DNA of 43,765 nucleotides. It comes from an uncultured Oscillospiraceae bacterium (GTDB taxonomy: Bacteria; Bacillota; Clostridia; Oscillospirales; Oscillospiraceae). The translations under genes and the position numbers were made by a program. Location: NCBI GenBank assembly GCA_947625965.1, contig CANQQO010000008.1, positions 1-43,765 on the forward strand, read 5' to 3'. The notes under the pieces were generated by a model. The model was given only the letters and a program-made list of their open reading frames with translations. It did no database searches and had not been told where the DNA came from. Shown here piece by piece: positions 1 to 7,965 of this stretch (its first letter is position 1; every line of letters begins with the position of its first letter).

Positions 1-59
1 CAAATGTTATAATATGCGACAGCATAGGCTGCCGCGTGCCGCGAAGCTATGTATTCACC

Positions 60-111
60 ACATTATGCAGATAATGTCGTGGGAGCAGACGCTACATTAT
101 GCAGATAATGT
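60..111. repeat. Tandem pair of palindromic repeats at the integrase 3' end
   Basis: The 18-mer acattatgcagataatgt occurs at 60-77 and again at 94-111. Each copy is a perfect 7-bp inverted repeat with a gcag loop, and a 16-nt spacer separates them, giving a 34-bp period. The second copy contains the integrase stop codon. Short palindromes directly beside a tyrosine recombinase gene could be its recombination or binding sites. The second copy also forms part of a terminator. Function is inferred; the repeats themselves are directly visible. Confidence 0.8.
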
Positions 112-121
112 GGCGTTTTTT
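90..121 (+). terminator. Rho-independent terminator, rightward
   Basis: An 11-bp stem (90-100 with 105-115, one T-G wobble) closes a gcag loop and is followed by six T at 116-121. It would end a rightward transcript entering from outside the window, and it overlaps the last codons of the opposing integrase. Confidence 0.6.
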
Positions 122-990
122 ATTTTCGCGAAAAACCGTGGAGCCACCACCATCTCCACCCGAGCGCGGACCTCTTCTTCTGTGGTCTTGACATAGATCT
201 TCGTCGTGTTGATGCTGCTGTGGCCGAGAAGAGCGGCCAGCTGAACGATGTCATGAGTTGCCTCGTAAAAGGTCCGGGCGAACAGCTTCCGCAGATTATG
301 GGGGAACACCTTCCCCGGGGCCACCTGGGCGCTGGCGCAGAGACCCTTCATCTGCTTCCAGATGTTGCTCCGGTCCAGGGGCTTCCCACTTTTGGTGCGG
401 AAAATGGGGCCGGAGGTGATGCCCTTCTCCCGAATATAGGCGATGAGCATTTCCTTCAATCCGTCGGACACCAGCACCCGGCGGTTTTTCTTTTTGCAGC
501 GCACCATGACCCTTACAGAGTCCAGCTTGGAACGGAAGGACTCCACAGTAAAATATTTCAGCTCCGATACCCGGATACCGGTGGAGAAGATCACCAGCAG
601 CAGCAAATACAGCCGCCGGTCCCCCTTGGCGGCCTCCAGCAGGCGCTCAAATTCCTCCTGGGTCAAGCATTTTTCCTCGGGGTTGAAGGGCATTTCCTGG
701 ATACGGAGATTCTTCACGGCGCACTCCCCTCGGCCGAGGAATTGGAGCAGCGCCCGGATGGAAGACAAGATGGAATTGACGCTGGAATCCAGATACCCGC
801 CGCAAGCCATAAGATGGGCCTTATAAGCCAGCACCCGCTCCTTACTCAGGGCCTGTCCCCCCAGAAACGCCGCGAATCCGGCGGCGTCCCGGAGGTATTT
901 GTTGATGGTGAACTCGGACTTTTCCTCAAAAACCAGATGGTCGCGAAAAGAAGCCAGCGTTTCGGCGGTGATCGTCATAATTTGGGACAT
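97..990 (-). CDS. Tyrosine recombinase/integrase (XerC/XerD type)
   Basis: A 297-residue site-specific recombinase. The N-terminal ~95 residues look like the SAM-like core-binding domain, and the C-terminal part is the catalytic domain. Visible catalytic residues are R140 (STGIRVSEL), H231 and R234 (HNLRK), H257 (LGHSSINTTK) and the nucleophile Y266. It is short, with no extra arm-binding domain, so it resembles Xer or stand-alone recombinases more than phage or Tn916 integrases. The ATG at 990 has AAGGAGAG 7 nt upstream. No excisionase, relaxase or phage gene is visible nearby, though the window edge is close. Its stop codon lies inside a palindromic repeat. It could mobilise a small element or invert a segment; the substrate is unknown. 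Confidence 0.9.
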   Translation of the reverse strand: MSQIMTITAETLASFRDHLVFEEKSEFTINKYLRDAAGFAAFLGGQALSKERVLAYKAHLMACGGYLDSSVNSILSSIRALLQFLGRGECAVKNLRIQEMPFNPEEKCLTQEEFERLLEAAKGDRRLYLLLLVIFSTGIRVSELKYFTVESFRSKLDSVRVMVRCKKKNRRVLVSDGLKEMLIAYIREKGITSGPIFRTKSGKPLDRSNIWKQMKGLCASAQVAPGKVFPHNLRKLFARTFYEATHDIVQLAALLGHSSINTTKIYVKTTEEEVRARVEMVVAPRFFAKIKNATLSA

Positions 991-1091
991 CGTATTTCTC
1001 TCCTTATTATAATAGAATAGGAAAATCGCGGGTCCCTTTTATTTTACCGAAAAACGGAGATTTTTTTCGCGTTTGATCAAAGGAAAAGAAA

Positions 1092-1121
1092 AATGCCGGT
1101 TGGGGAGATCCAACCGGCATT
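1092..1121. terminator. Bidirectional hairpin terminator
   Basis: A perfect 12-bp stem (1092-1103 with 1110-1121) closes a 6-nt loop. T-rich sequence follows on both strands (cctgttttatttt rightward; tttcttttccttt leftward). It lies between two divergent genes, an odd place for a terminator. It may be left from an earlier arrangement or insulate against incoming transcription. Confidence 0.6.
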
Positions 1122-1187
1122 CCTGTTTTATTTTCAGCATAGCCGCCACGCTGGGCCTTGCTCTTGGGGCAAGGGGCGATTTGGGGG

Positions 1188-1216
1188 TTGATTTTTTCCT
1201 GTTTTTGGTGTATAAA
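1188..1216 (+). promoter_or_regulatory. Sigma-A promoter for the small membrane protein pair
   Basis: TTGATT at 1188-1193 and TATAAA at 1211-1216 are separated by exactly 17 nt. The expected start is about 1223, giving a leader of roughly 27 nt before the ATG at 1250. Confidence 0.6.
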
Positions 1217-1249
1217 AGAGAAAAGCGCCTTTGGGGGGAGGAAAAGAAA

Positions 1250-1549
1250 ATGAATGTCGCTGCTTTGATTTTGGGGGTGGCGCTGGTGTTTGGCCTCCAG
1301 TTGGCGTTCTGCTGGAAGGCCAAGCGGGCCGCTGTCAAATGTATTCCGCTGTACCTGCTTATTTTGGGTTTTTTGTATGGAGCCGGGACCTATGTGGGCC
1401 TTTTTGGCACCTATTCCTTCGGGGATATTTCGGGGAATGCGCTGGCGGGGCTGATCGTGCTGGTATTTTTCGCCGTCTTGTCCCTGGGCGCGGCCCTGGC
1501 CTGGCTGGTCTACGGGATTGTGAGCCTGGTAAAGAGGTGGAAAGCGTGA
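1250..1549 (+). CDS. Small multi-pass membrane protein, unknown function
   Basis: I do not recognise this 99-residue protein. It has three hydrophobic segments: residues ~3-21 (LILGVALVFGLQLAF), ~30-50 (IPLYLLILGFLYGAG) and ~64-93 (ALAGLIVLVFFAVLSL), ending in the basic tail VKRWKA. The ATG at 1250 is chosen because ggggggagg lies just upstream and the region before it contains the promoter; the same frame is open further upstream without a good ribosome site. The next small membrane gene starts 46 nt after its stop, so the two may be co-transcribed. Confidence 0.6.
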   Translation: MNVAALILGVALVFGLQLAFCWKAKRAAVKCIPLYLLILGFLYGAGTYVGLFGTYSFGDISGNALAGLIVLVFFAVLSLGAALAWLVYGIVSLVKRWKA

Positions 1550-1595
1550 GATACTTTATTCAAACCCATCAAAAAATAGGATGTTGGAGGTAAAA

Positions 1596-1880
1596 ATGGA
1601 CTGGTGGAATATATCGTTGTTTGGCATAATACCTGTTTTTACTGTTGTTCTAATCTTCTTAGTTAAGAGAAAACTTCTGTGGACAGCGCCGTTCATTTCA
1701 ACAATCATTTCTGTAATCATTAGCATAGTAGCGATGCCGGACATTCTAATCGAAGGCGAATATCGGGCGCTTTTTGGCATTAGTATGCTTTTTCATCTTG
1801 CAATCGTTGTCTTTTTGACGATGATTGCCTATCTTGTCGCTCATATTATAAGGAAAGGCGCGGCTCATGGCCGCGCCTGA
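1596..1880 (+). CDS. Small AT-rich membrane protein, possibly DUF2651-like
   Basis: A 94-residue protein with three hydrophobic stretches (FGIIPVFTVVLIFLV, APFISTIISVIISIVAM, ISMLFHLAIVVFLTMIAYLV). The start at 1596 is preferred because ttggagg ends 5 nt upstream; an in-frame ATG at 1581 has no such site. Size and layout recall the small YbeF-like DUF2651 membrane proteins of Bacillus, but this is a weak resemblance. Its DNA is clearly richer in A and T than the neighbours, which suggests recent acquisition. The last codons form the left arm and loop of the terminator at 1856-1878. Confidence 0.55.
   Translation: MDWWNISLFGIIPVFTVVLIFLVKRKLLWTAPFISTIISVIISIVAMPDILIEGEYRALFGISMLFHLAIVVFLTMIAYLVAHIIRKGAAHGRA
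1856..1878. terminator. Terminator between convergent small genes
   Basis: A 9-bp GC-rich stem (1856-1864 with 1870-1878) closes a 5-nt loop. Leftward it is followed by tttccttataat, which suits the gene ending at 1911. Rightward the T-run is poor and the hairpin overlaps the stop codon of the gene at 1596. Confidence 0.55.
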
Positions 1881-1910
1881 TCTTTGCCTGTTATGCCTGC
1901 GTGCCCTTCT

Positions 1911-2231
1911 TCAAAAAAGAAAGAAGCCGATGATCAGCAGGAGGGACAGGGTAATTCGTATAATATGGTGCTGAATGTGAAAATTGCCGCTTTTTAGGCC
2001 GTTGGCAATGGCGGCGGCGCAGATGCTCACGCATCCGAGCAGAGCCAGGAGAAAATCATAGGACTGCTTCGCAATGCCGCAGGCAGCGGCGGCGATCAGG
2101 AGCGCGGAACCGGCGAGCATCCAAACGGCGGGAAAGGGCCCCTTCTCCGTTTTCATCTGACTGACCGCAGCTACCGCCGACAGGCCGCCGAAAAGAACGC
2201 TCACGATCCATAGGCAAAGGGCGATGGGCAT
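1911..2231 (-). CDS. Small four-helix membrane protein following ftsH
   Basis: I do not recognise this 106-residue protein. Four hydrophobic segments span nearly the whole length (IALCLWIVSVLFGGLSA, AVWMLAGSALLIAAAA, FLLALLGCVSICAAAIA, IIRITLSLLLIIGFFLF). It begins 3 nt after the ftsH stop codon, and its ribosome site ggagg lies inside the last ftsH codons, so it is almost certainly co-transcribed and perhaps translationally coupled. Small membrane partners of FtsH are known in other bacteria, but a functional link here is only inferred from the spacing. Confidence 0.65.
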   Translation of the reverse strand: MPIALCLWIVSVLFGGLSAVAAVSQMKTEKGPFPAVWMLAGSALLIAAAACGIAKQSYDFLLALLGCVSICAAAIANGLKSGNFHIQHHIIRITLSLLLIIGFFLF

Positions 2232-2234
2232 CGT

Positions 2235-4142
2235 TTATTCCTCCACCTGCTGGCCGCCGTTATCTTCCGTCCCCTCCGGGAGCTGCTTGGATTCGGCGTT
2301 GACATAGGCCATGAACTCGTCGCCGGTGATGGTCTCCTTGACCAGAAGGAAGTTGGCGATCTCGTCCAGCAGGGGGCGGTGGGCCAGAAGAATGGCCTTG
2401 GCCTCTTCATAGCAGGTTTGCAGCAGCGTCTGGGCCTCCCGGTCCACCAGAGCGGCGGTCTCCTGGGAGCAGTCCATGTAGCTCTGGCCTTCCAGATAGG
2501 GGTTGCTGACGCTGGAGGGGGCCATCAGGCCCAGCTTGTCGTCCATGCCGTACTGAGCGATCATGTTCCGGGCCAGAGCGGTGGCCCGCTGAATGTCGTT
2601 GGCCGCGCCGGTGGTCTTGACGCCGAAGACCACCTGCTCCGCCGCCCGTCCGGCCACCAGGGTCCGCAGCTCGATCATCAGCTCCTCGCTGGTCTGAAGG
2701 TACTTTTCCTCCTCCGGCATCTGCATGGTATAGCCCAAAGAGCCGGTGGTGTGGGGCACGATGGTGATCTTGGACACGGGCTGGGAGTGCTTTTCCAGGG
2801 CGGCCACCAGGGCGTGGCCCACCTCGTGATAGGCCACCAGCCGCTTTTCCGTGTCGGTGAGAACGGAATTCTTCTTCTCCGTGCCGGCGATGACCGTCTC
2901 GAAGGAGACCATCAGGTCCTCCTGGTTCACGGTCTGACGGCCCTTCCGGACCGCACGAAGGGCGGCCTCGTTGACCAGGTTGGCCAGGTCCGCGCCCACG
3001 GCGCCGGCGGTGGCCTGGGCGATCTTCCGCAGGTCCACGTCCTCCGCCAGGCGGATCTTCCGGGTGTGGACCTTCAGGGTGTCCAGACGACCCTGGAGAT
3101 TGGGCCGGTCCACGATGATCCGCCGGTCAAAGCGGCCAGGGCGGAGGAGGGCCTTGTCCAAAATTTCCGGCCGGTTGGTGGCGGCCAGGCACACCACGCC
3201 CTTGGAGGAGTCGAAGCCGTCGATTTCGCCTAGCAGCTGGTTCAGGGTCTGCTCCTGCTCGGTGTTGCCGCCGAACCGGGCGTCCCGGGAGCGGCCCACA
3301 GCGTCGATCTCATCAATGAAAATGATGCAGGGGGCCACCTTGGCGGCCTGCTCAAACAGATCCCGCACCCGGCTGGCGCCCACGCCTACGAACATCTCCA
3401 CAAAATCGGAGCCGGAGATGGAGAAGAAGGGCACGTTGGCCTCCCCGGCCACCGCCTTGGCAAGCAGGGTCTTGCCGGTGCCGGGGGAACCCACCAGCAG
3501 CACGCCCTTGGGCAGCTTGGCGCCGATGTCGGTGTATTTCTGGGGGTTGTGGAGGAAATCGATGATCTCCTGGAGGGATTCCTTGGCCTCGTCCTGGCCG
3601 GCCACGTCCCGGAAGGTGACGCCGGTCCGTTTCTCCATATAGACCTTGGCCTTGCTGGAACCGAAGCCGCCCATGAGGCCGTCGCCGCTGAGGCGGCGGG
3701 TGAGCATCCGCATCATGCCGAAGATCAGGGCGATCATCAGCACGTAGTAGAGCACCAGAATGATGCCGGAGTTGTCCTCCACGATCTGCTGGTCCACCTT
3801 CACGCCCATGGCGTTCAGCTCCTCCGCCAGGGCCATGGTGCTGCCGCTGGGCAGGCCGGTGAAGCAGGCCCGCTGCTCCGCGGCGGGCTTGGCGGCCTCG
3901 GCCTTGGTCAGGTAGACGATCCGGTCCACCCGGATCTCCACCTCGGCAAGCTGGTCATCGTTCTTGGCCTGGAGAAATTCGGTGTAGGTGGTTTTGGTAT
4001 ATTGACTGTTGATCACAGCGTTGACAACGGAGCTGATGAACAGCACCAGTACCACGGTGACGATCAGGGCGACCCACAGACTGCTCTTTGGGCGCTTATC
4101 GTCAGGCTTGTTGTCCTTGGGGGGCTGTCGATTCTGATCCAT
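2235..4142 (-). CDS. ftsH: ATP-dependent zinc metalloprotease FtsH
   Basis: A 635-residue membrane-anchored AAA+ protease that degrades misassembled membrane proteins and short-lived regulators. Two membrane helices (residues ~21-43, [17 protein letters not shown]; ~126-146, [16 protein letters not shown]) flank an extracytoplasmic domain. The AAA module has Walker A GSPGTGKT, Walker B IIFIDEID and the second region of homology [10 protein letters not shown]. The protease domain has the zinc site HEVGH near residue 440. Length is normal for the family. The start follows AAGGAGG, and a promoter lies at 4181-4209, divergent from rlmB. The C-terminal tail is short and acidic. Confidence 0.97.
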   Translation of the reverse strand: MDQNRQPPKDNKPDDKRPKSSLWVALIVTVVLVLFISSVVNAVINSQYTKTTYTEFLQAKNDDQLAEVEIRVDRIVYLTKAEAAKPAAEQRACFTGLPSGSTMALAEELNAMGVKVDQQIVEDNSGIILVLYYVLMIALIFGMMRMLTRRLSGDGLMGGFGSSKAKVYMEKRTGVTFRDVAGQDEAKESLQEIIDFLHNPQKYTDIGAKLPKGVLLVGSPGTGKTLLAKAVAGEANVPFFSISGSDFVEMFVGVGASRVRDLFEQAAKVAPCIIFIDEIDAVGRSRDARFGGNTEQEQTLNQLLGEIDGFDSSKGVVCLAATNRPEILDKALLRPGRFDRRIIVDRPNLQGRLDTLKVHTRKIRLAEDVDLRKIAQATAGAVGADLANLVNEAALRAVRKGRQTVNQEDLMVSFETVIAGTEKKNSVLTDTEKRLVAYHEVGHALVAALEKHSQPVSKITIVPHTTGSLGYTMQMPEEEKYLQTSEELMIELRTLVAGRAAEQVVFGVKTTGAANDIQRATALARNMIAQYGMDDKLGLMAPSSVSNPYLEGQSYMDCSQETAALVDREAQTLLQTCYEEAKAILLAHRPLLDEIANFLLVKETITGDEFMAYVNAESKQLPEGTEDNGGQQVEE

Positions 4143-4180
4143 GGAAATGCCTCCTTGGCAGGATATTCGGATTTTCCCCT

Positions 4181-4209
4181 ATCATACCACATTTTTGCAC
4201 ACGGCGCAA
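4181..4209 (-). promoter_or_regulatory. ftsH promoter
   Basis: Reading leftward, TTGCGC (4204-4209), a 17-nt spacer and TATGAT (4181-4186) precede the ftsH ribosome site by about 30 nt. Confidence 0.6.
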
Positions 4210-4271
4210 TGAATGATTCGGAAAAAGCCGGTGAATTTTCTGTTAATTTCCCCCTGGGACGAAAAAACCAG

Positions 4272-4300
4272 TTGTCCCTGGGGGGAAAATCTGTTATAAT
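4272..4300 (+). promoter_or_regulatory. rlmB promoter
   Basis: TTGTCC at 4272-4277 and a perfect TATAAT at 4295-4300 are 17 nt apart. The transcript would begin near 4307, about 28 nt before the chosen rlmB start. Confidence 0.75.
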
Positions 4301-4334
4301 AAAGAACAGCGAAAGAAAAACGGAGATGAGGCGT

Positions 4335-5108
4335 ATGCGTGACCGGCGGCGGGAGCCGCCCCGGGAGGAACCCGAGGATATTTTGGAGGGCCGCAACGCG
4401 GTGGCCGAGGCCATCAAGAGCGGCAGGCCCATGGATAAAGTGCTGATCGCCGCCGGGGACACCGACGCGGCGCTGCAACGTCTGGCGGCCCTGGCAAGGG
4501 ACGCCGGGGCGGTGGTGGTCCCGGTAGACCGGCGGAAGCTGGACGCCATGAGCGTGACCCACGCCCACCAGGGCATTATCGCCCAGGTCGCCGCCCGGGA
4601 ATACGCCTCCATCGAGGATATTTTGCAGACGGCCCGGGACCGGGGGGAGGCGCCCCTGATCGTGGTATGCGACGGGCTGTCGGATCCCCACAATCTGGGA
4701 GCCATCCTGCGCTGCGCCGAGTGCGCCGGGGCCCATGGGGTCGTTATCCCCAAGCGAAGGAGCGTGGGCCTCACCGCCACGGTGGCCAAGACCTCCGCCG
4801 GGGCGGTGGAGTATATGAAGGTGGCCCGGGTGACCAACCTGGCCGCCGCCATCGAAACCTTGAAGGAAAAGGGCGTCTGGGTCTTCGGCACCGCCGCGGA
4901 GGGGTCCGTCCCCATGTATCACGCGGATCTGAAGGGTCCGGCGGCCATCGTCATCGGCTCGGAAGGAGAGGGTATGAGCCGCCTGGTCCGGAGCCGTTGC
5001 GATGGGATGGTCCACATCCCCTTGAAGGGGCGGATCACGTCGCTGAACGCCGCCGCCGCCGCGTCGGTGCTGCTCTATGAAGCGGTGCGCCAGCGGCTGG
5101 GAGAATAG
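4335..5108 (+). CDS. rlmB: 23S rRNA 2'-O-methyltransferase, TrmH/SpoU family (RlmB-like)
   Basis: A 257-residue SPOUT methyltransferase, predicted to transfer methyl from SAM to a ribose 2'-OH in 23S rRNA (Gm2251-type). The N-terminal substrate-binding domain begins with LEGRNAVAEAI. The knotted catalytic domain shows all three SpoU motifs: SDPHNLGAILR (motif 1), IVIGSEGEGMS (motif 2) and ITSLNAAAAASVLLYEA (motif 3). The ATG at 4335 is preferred because GGAG lies 9 nt upstream; the ATG at 4326 abuts that GGAG. The next gene starts 11 nt after the stop, so they form an operon. RlmB versus another TrmH-family paralogue cannot be settled from sequence alone. Confidence 0.88.
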   Translation: MRDRRREPPREEPEDILEGRNAVAEAIKSGRPMDKVLIAAGDTDAALQRLAALARDAGAVVVPVDRRKLDAMSVTHAHQGIIAQVAAREYASIEDILQTARDRGEAPLIVVCDGLSDPHNLGAILRCAECAGAHGVVIPKRRSVGLTATVAKTSAGAVEYMKVARVTNLAAAIETLKEKGVWVFGTAAEGSVPMYHADLKGPAAIVIGSEGEGMSRLVRSRCDGMVHIPLKGRITSLNAAAAASVLLYEAVRQRLGE

Positions 5109-5119
5109 GAGATGATTCC

Positions 5120-7228
5120 ATGAACGAGAAAGACGAGTCCCAACAGTTTGATCTGGAGGACATCATGCGGGAGTTCGGGACCGGGGAGCCTCCCACGGTC
5201 CCGGAGCCGGAACCGGAGCGCGCGCCGGAGCCGGTCGAGGTCCCGGAGCCTGTGCTGGAGCCGGAAGAACCGGAGCCCCCGGCGGAGCCCGAGGCCCCCG
5301 CGGAGGAGGCGCCGGCGGAGCCCACCCGGGTGCTGCCCGGGGAGCCCGAGGAACCGCCTGCGGAGCCGCCCGTGGAGCCGGAGATGACGGACGACACCAT
5401 CCGGGTGGACGCGCTGTCCCAGGTCCGGGAGGCCATGCCCCCGGTGGAGGACAGCTACCGGGAGATGCCCCCGCCCCCGGAACCCAAGGTGGAGCCCTTC
5501 TCCAAGGGCTGGGAGCCGGAGTACGAGGAGCCCATCGGCACCTACATCCCCCCGGAGCCCATCACCTTCCGGCCCAAGTCCCGGCTGGGAGAGCTGAAGC
5601 GGAAGCTCATCGCCGGGCCGGAGAAGCGGTATTATGAGCTCAGCGAAATGGGGCTGGGCCGTCTACAGATCATGCTGTTTCTGAGCTTTGTGGTGCTGGC
5701 GGTGTCGGTGGCCTCCACCGCGCTGTACGCCCTGGACATGGTGCCGGAAAACCGGATGAAGCTCATGGTCTACGGCCAGTTCCTGGCCCTGCTGATCTCC
5801 GCCCTGCTGGGCAGCTTTCAAATGATCGACGGGCTGGGGGAGCTGTTCCGGGGCCGGTTCAACCTCAATACCATGCTGGCTTTCACCTTCATCGCCTGCT
5901 GCGCAGACGCCATTTTGGGCCTCCAAGAGCTGCGGGTGCCCTGCTGCGCCGCCTTTGGCCTGCAAGTGACCATGGCCCTCTGGGCGGAGATCCACCGCCG
6001 GAATACGGAGATGGGGCAGATGGACACCATGCGGAAGGCCATCCGTCTGGACAGCGTGGTCTGCCAGCCGGATTACTACGAGGGCAAGAAGGGCCTCCTC
6101 ACCGCCGAGGGCCAGGTGGAGGACTTCATGGACCACTACACCGAGACTTCCACGCCCGAAAAGGTGCTGAATATCTACGCTCTGGTGGCGCTGCTGTGCG
6201 CCATCGCCGCCGGCGTCACGGCGGGCTTCCTCCATGGGGTGTCCCTGGGGATCCAGGTGGTGTCCGTGTCGCTGCTGGCGGCGGTGCCCGCCTCGGCCTT
6301 TATCTGCCAGACCCGGCCCATGGCCATTCTGGAGCGCCGGTTCCACCGGCTGGGCACGGTCCTGTGCGGCTGGCGGGGGGTCAAGGCCCTAAAGGGAAAG
6401 GCCGTTTTCCCCCTGACCTACTCCGATCTCTTCCCCGGCCGGGCCACCAAGCTCAACGGGGTAAAGTTCTACGGCGCCAGGGACCCGGACCAGGTGGTGG
6501 CCTACGCCGCCTCCGTCATCGACGCCGACGGCAGCGGGCTGGCGCCCTTGTTCGATCAACTTCTGGACAGCCGGAACGGCAGGCACTACGATACCGTGAA
6601 CCTGACCAGCTATGACGGCGGCGTTGGCGGCGAGGTCAACGGCGAACCCGTGCTGGTGGGCGCGCTGTCCTTCATGCGGAACATGGGCGTGGAGGTCCCC
6701 GATGGGACCCGGGTCAACCAGGCGGTGTACGTGGCGGTGGACGGGGAGCTGTGCGGCCTGTTTGCCGTGAACTGCGAGAAGGTCTCCGAGGCCGCGGCGG
6801 GCTTGACCACCCTCTGCTCCTACCGGAGCCTGACCCCCACGCTGGTCACGGGCGACTTTATGCTGACGGCCAGCTTCCTCAGGAGCCGCTTCGGCGTCAA
6901 CCCCAAGCGGATGGCCTTCCCGGACCGGAAGGAACGGCTGGCCCTGGCGAGCCGCCGGCCGGACCCGGACTGCGTGGCCGCCGCCCTGACCACCCAGGAG
7001 GGGCTCGCGCCCAGGGCCTTTGCCGTCACGGGAGCCAGGAGCCTCCGGCGGGCCTCCCTATTGGGCGTAGTCGTCCATATGCTGGGCGGCATCGTGGGCC
7101 TGGTGATGATGATGATCCTGGCGGTGCTGGGCGCGTCCCAGCTCCTAACGCCGGTGAATATGCTGCTCTACGAGCTGGTGTGGATGCTGCCTGGCTTCCT
7201 GGTGACCGAGTGGACCCGGGCGGTGTAA
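5120..7228 (+). CDS. Membrane protein resembling a catalytically dead P-type ATPase
   Basis: A 702-residue protein. Residues ~25-130 are a Pro/Glu-rich, probably disordered cytoplasmic region. Then come four hydrophobic helices, a short loop, two more helices, a large soluble region (~419-640) and two C-terminal helices. This 4+2+2 pattern is that of P1B-type ATPases. The soluble region keeps ATPase-like landmarks: VLVGALSFMRNMGVEVP, AVYVAVDGELCGLFAV and TLVTGDFMLTASFL followed by FPDRKERLAL. The phosphorylation motif DKTGT is absent (PLTYSDLFPG stands there), and no TGE actuator motif is visible in the shortened loop. It is probably not a pump; it may be a regulatory or structural pseudo-ATPase. 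Co-transcribed with rlmB. Confidence 0.7.
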   Translation: MNEKDESQQFDLEDIMREFGTGEPPTVPEPEPERAPEPVEVPEPVLEPEEPEPPAEPEAPAEEAPAEPTRVLPGEPEEPPAEPPVEPEMTDDTIRVDALSQVREAMPPVEDSYREMPPPPEPKVEPFSKGWEPEYEEPIGTYIPPEPITFRPKSRLGELKRKLIAGPEKRYYELSEMGLGRLQIMLFLSFVVLAVSVASTALYALDMVPENRMKLMVYGQFLALLISALLGSFQMIDGLGELFRGRFNLNTMLAFTFIACCADAILGLQELRVPCCAAFGLQVTMALWAEIHRRNTEMGQMDTMRKAIRLDSVVCQPDYYEGKKGLLTAEGQVEDFMDHYTETSTPEKVLNIYALVALLCAIAAGVTAGFLHGVSLGIQVVSVSLLAAVPASAFICQTRPMAILERRFHRLGTVLCGWRGVKALKGKAVFPLTYSDLFPGRATKLNGVKFYGARDPDQVVAYAASVIDADGSGLAPLFDQLLDSRNGRHYDTVNLTSYDGGVGGEVNGEPVLVGALSFMRNMGVEVPDGTRVNQAVYVAVDGELCGLFAVNCEKVSEAAAGLTTLCSYRSLTPTLVTGDFMLTASFLRSRFGVNPKRMAFPDRKERLALASRRPDPDCVAAALTTQEGLAPRAFAVTGARSLRRASLLGVVVHMLGGIVGLVMMMILAVLGASQLLTPVNMLLYELVWMLPGFLVTEWTRAV

Positions 7229-7229
7229 A

Positions 7230-7270
7230 GAGAAAAGCGTGCGCCCCGGGAAACGCCGGGGCGCTTTTCT
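7230..7270 (+). terminator. Terminator of the rlmB operon
   Basis: A long hairpin. An inner GCCCCGG/CCGGGGC stem (7243-7249 with 7256-7262) is extended by AGAAAAGC pairing with GCTTTTCT after a small bulge. It lies just past the stop at 7228. Confidence 0.7.
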
Positions 7271-7291
7271 AAGGAGATCAGGAGGCAAGAA

Positions 7292-7831
7292 ATGTACTTA
7301 AGGCCCTATAAGGCGGCGGACGCGGAAACCATCCTCTCCTGGTGCCGGGACGAGCGCGCCTTCCGAAAATGGACGTCGGACCGCTATCCTTCCTATCCCA
7401 TCACGGCCCGGGAGATGAACGAAAAATACTTTGACCACAACGGCGACTGCCCGGAGGCGGACAATTTCTACCCCATGACGGCCTGTGAAGACGGCCGGCC
7501 CCTGGGCCACTTCATTCTGCGGTATGTGGGCGGGGACCGGCGGGTCTTGCGGGCAGGCTTTGTCATCGTGGACCCGGAGAGGCGGGGCCGGGGCGTGGGC
7601 CGGGAAATGCTTCGGCTGGCCCTGGAGTACGCCTTTCGGATCTGCAGGGCGGAACGGGTGACCATCGGCGTCTTTGAGAACAATCCGCCCGCCCTTCGCT
7701 GTTACCGGGCCGCCGGGTTCCGGGAGGTCCCGGCGGAACCGGAGACCTGCGAACTGCTCGGCGAGACGTGGCGGGTCGTGGAAATGGCCGCCCGCCGGGA
7801 GGACTTCTTTTCGTCCAAAGGCAGGGCGTGA
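7292..7831 (+). CDS. GNAT-family N-acetyltransferase
   Basis: A 179-residue GCN5-related acetyltransferase, expected to move an acetyl group from acetyl-CoA to an amine. The acetyl-CoA pyrophosphate loop is visible as RRGRGVGREM (residues ~96-105). The later motif VFENNPPALRCYRAAGF is typical of the RimJ/RimL and sugar-antibiotic acetyltransferase branches. The start follows aggaggcaagaa. It stands alone after the rlmB-operon terminator with no clear promoter of its own seen, and it converges on the DUF4279 gene. Substrate unknown. Confidence 0.85.
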   Translation: MYLRPYKAADAETILSWCRDERAFRKWTSDRYPSYPITAREMNEKYFDHNGDCPEADNFYPMTACEDGRPLGHFILRYVGGDRRVLRAGFVIVDPERRGRGVGREMLRLALEYAFRICRAERVTIGVFENNPPALRCYRAAGFREVPAEPETCELLGETWRVVEMAARREDFFSSKGRA

Positions 7832-7872
7832 CGGCTTCGCGCCTGGTTTTCAGCGTTCAAAACAGACCAAAT

Positions 7873-7922
7873 AAAAACCGGCTGGAAATCGGGCATTTCC
7901 CCCACTTTCCATCCGGTTTTTT
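7873..7922. terminator. Bidirectional terminator between convergent genes
   Basis: AAAAACCGGcTGGAAA pairs with TTTCCAtCCGGTTTTT across a 17-nt loop, leaving T-runs on both strands. It serves the GNAT gene from the left and the DUF4279 gene from the right. Confidence 0.8.
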
Positions 7923-7965
7923 AACTTTTCAGAAGAAATCCGCATTTTACGGCAGCCGCTTTTCC

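Noticed and set aside
1-60. tRNA 3' end (CTATG...TTCACCA) beside the integrase, as an attachment site
   Set aside because: Only a short inverted CATAG/CTATG is present; no T-arm or anticodon arm can be folded in the available sequence.
60-111. Possible start of a CRISPR array (two equal repeats with a 16-nt spacer)
   Set aside because: Only two copies, a short repeat and spacer, no cas genes, and the repeat is a perfect small palindrome at a recombinase gene end.
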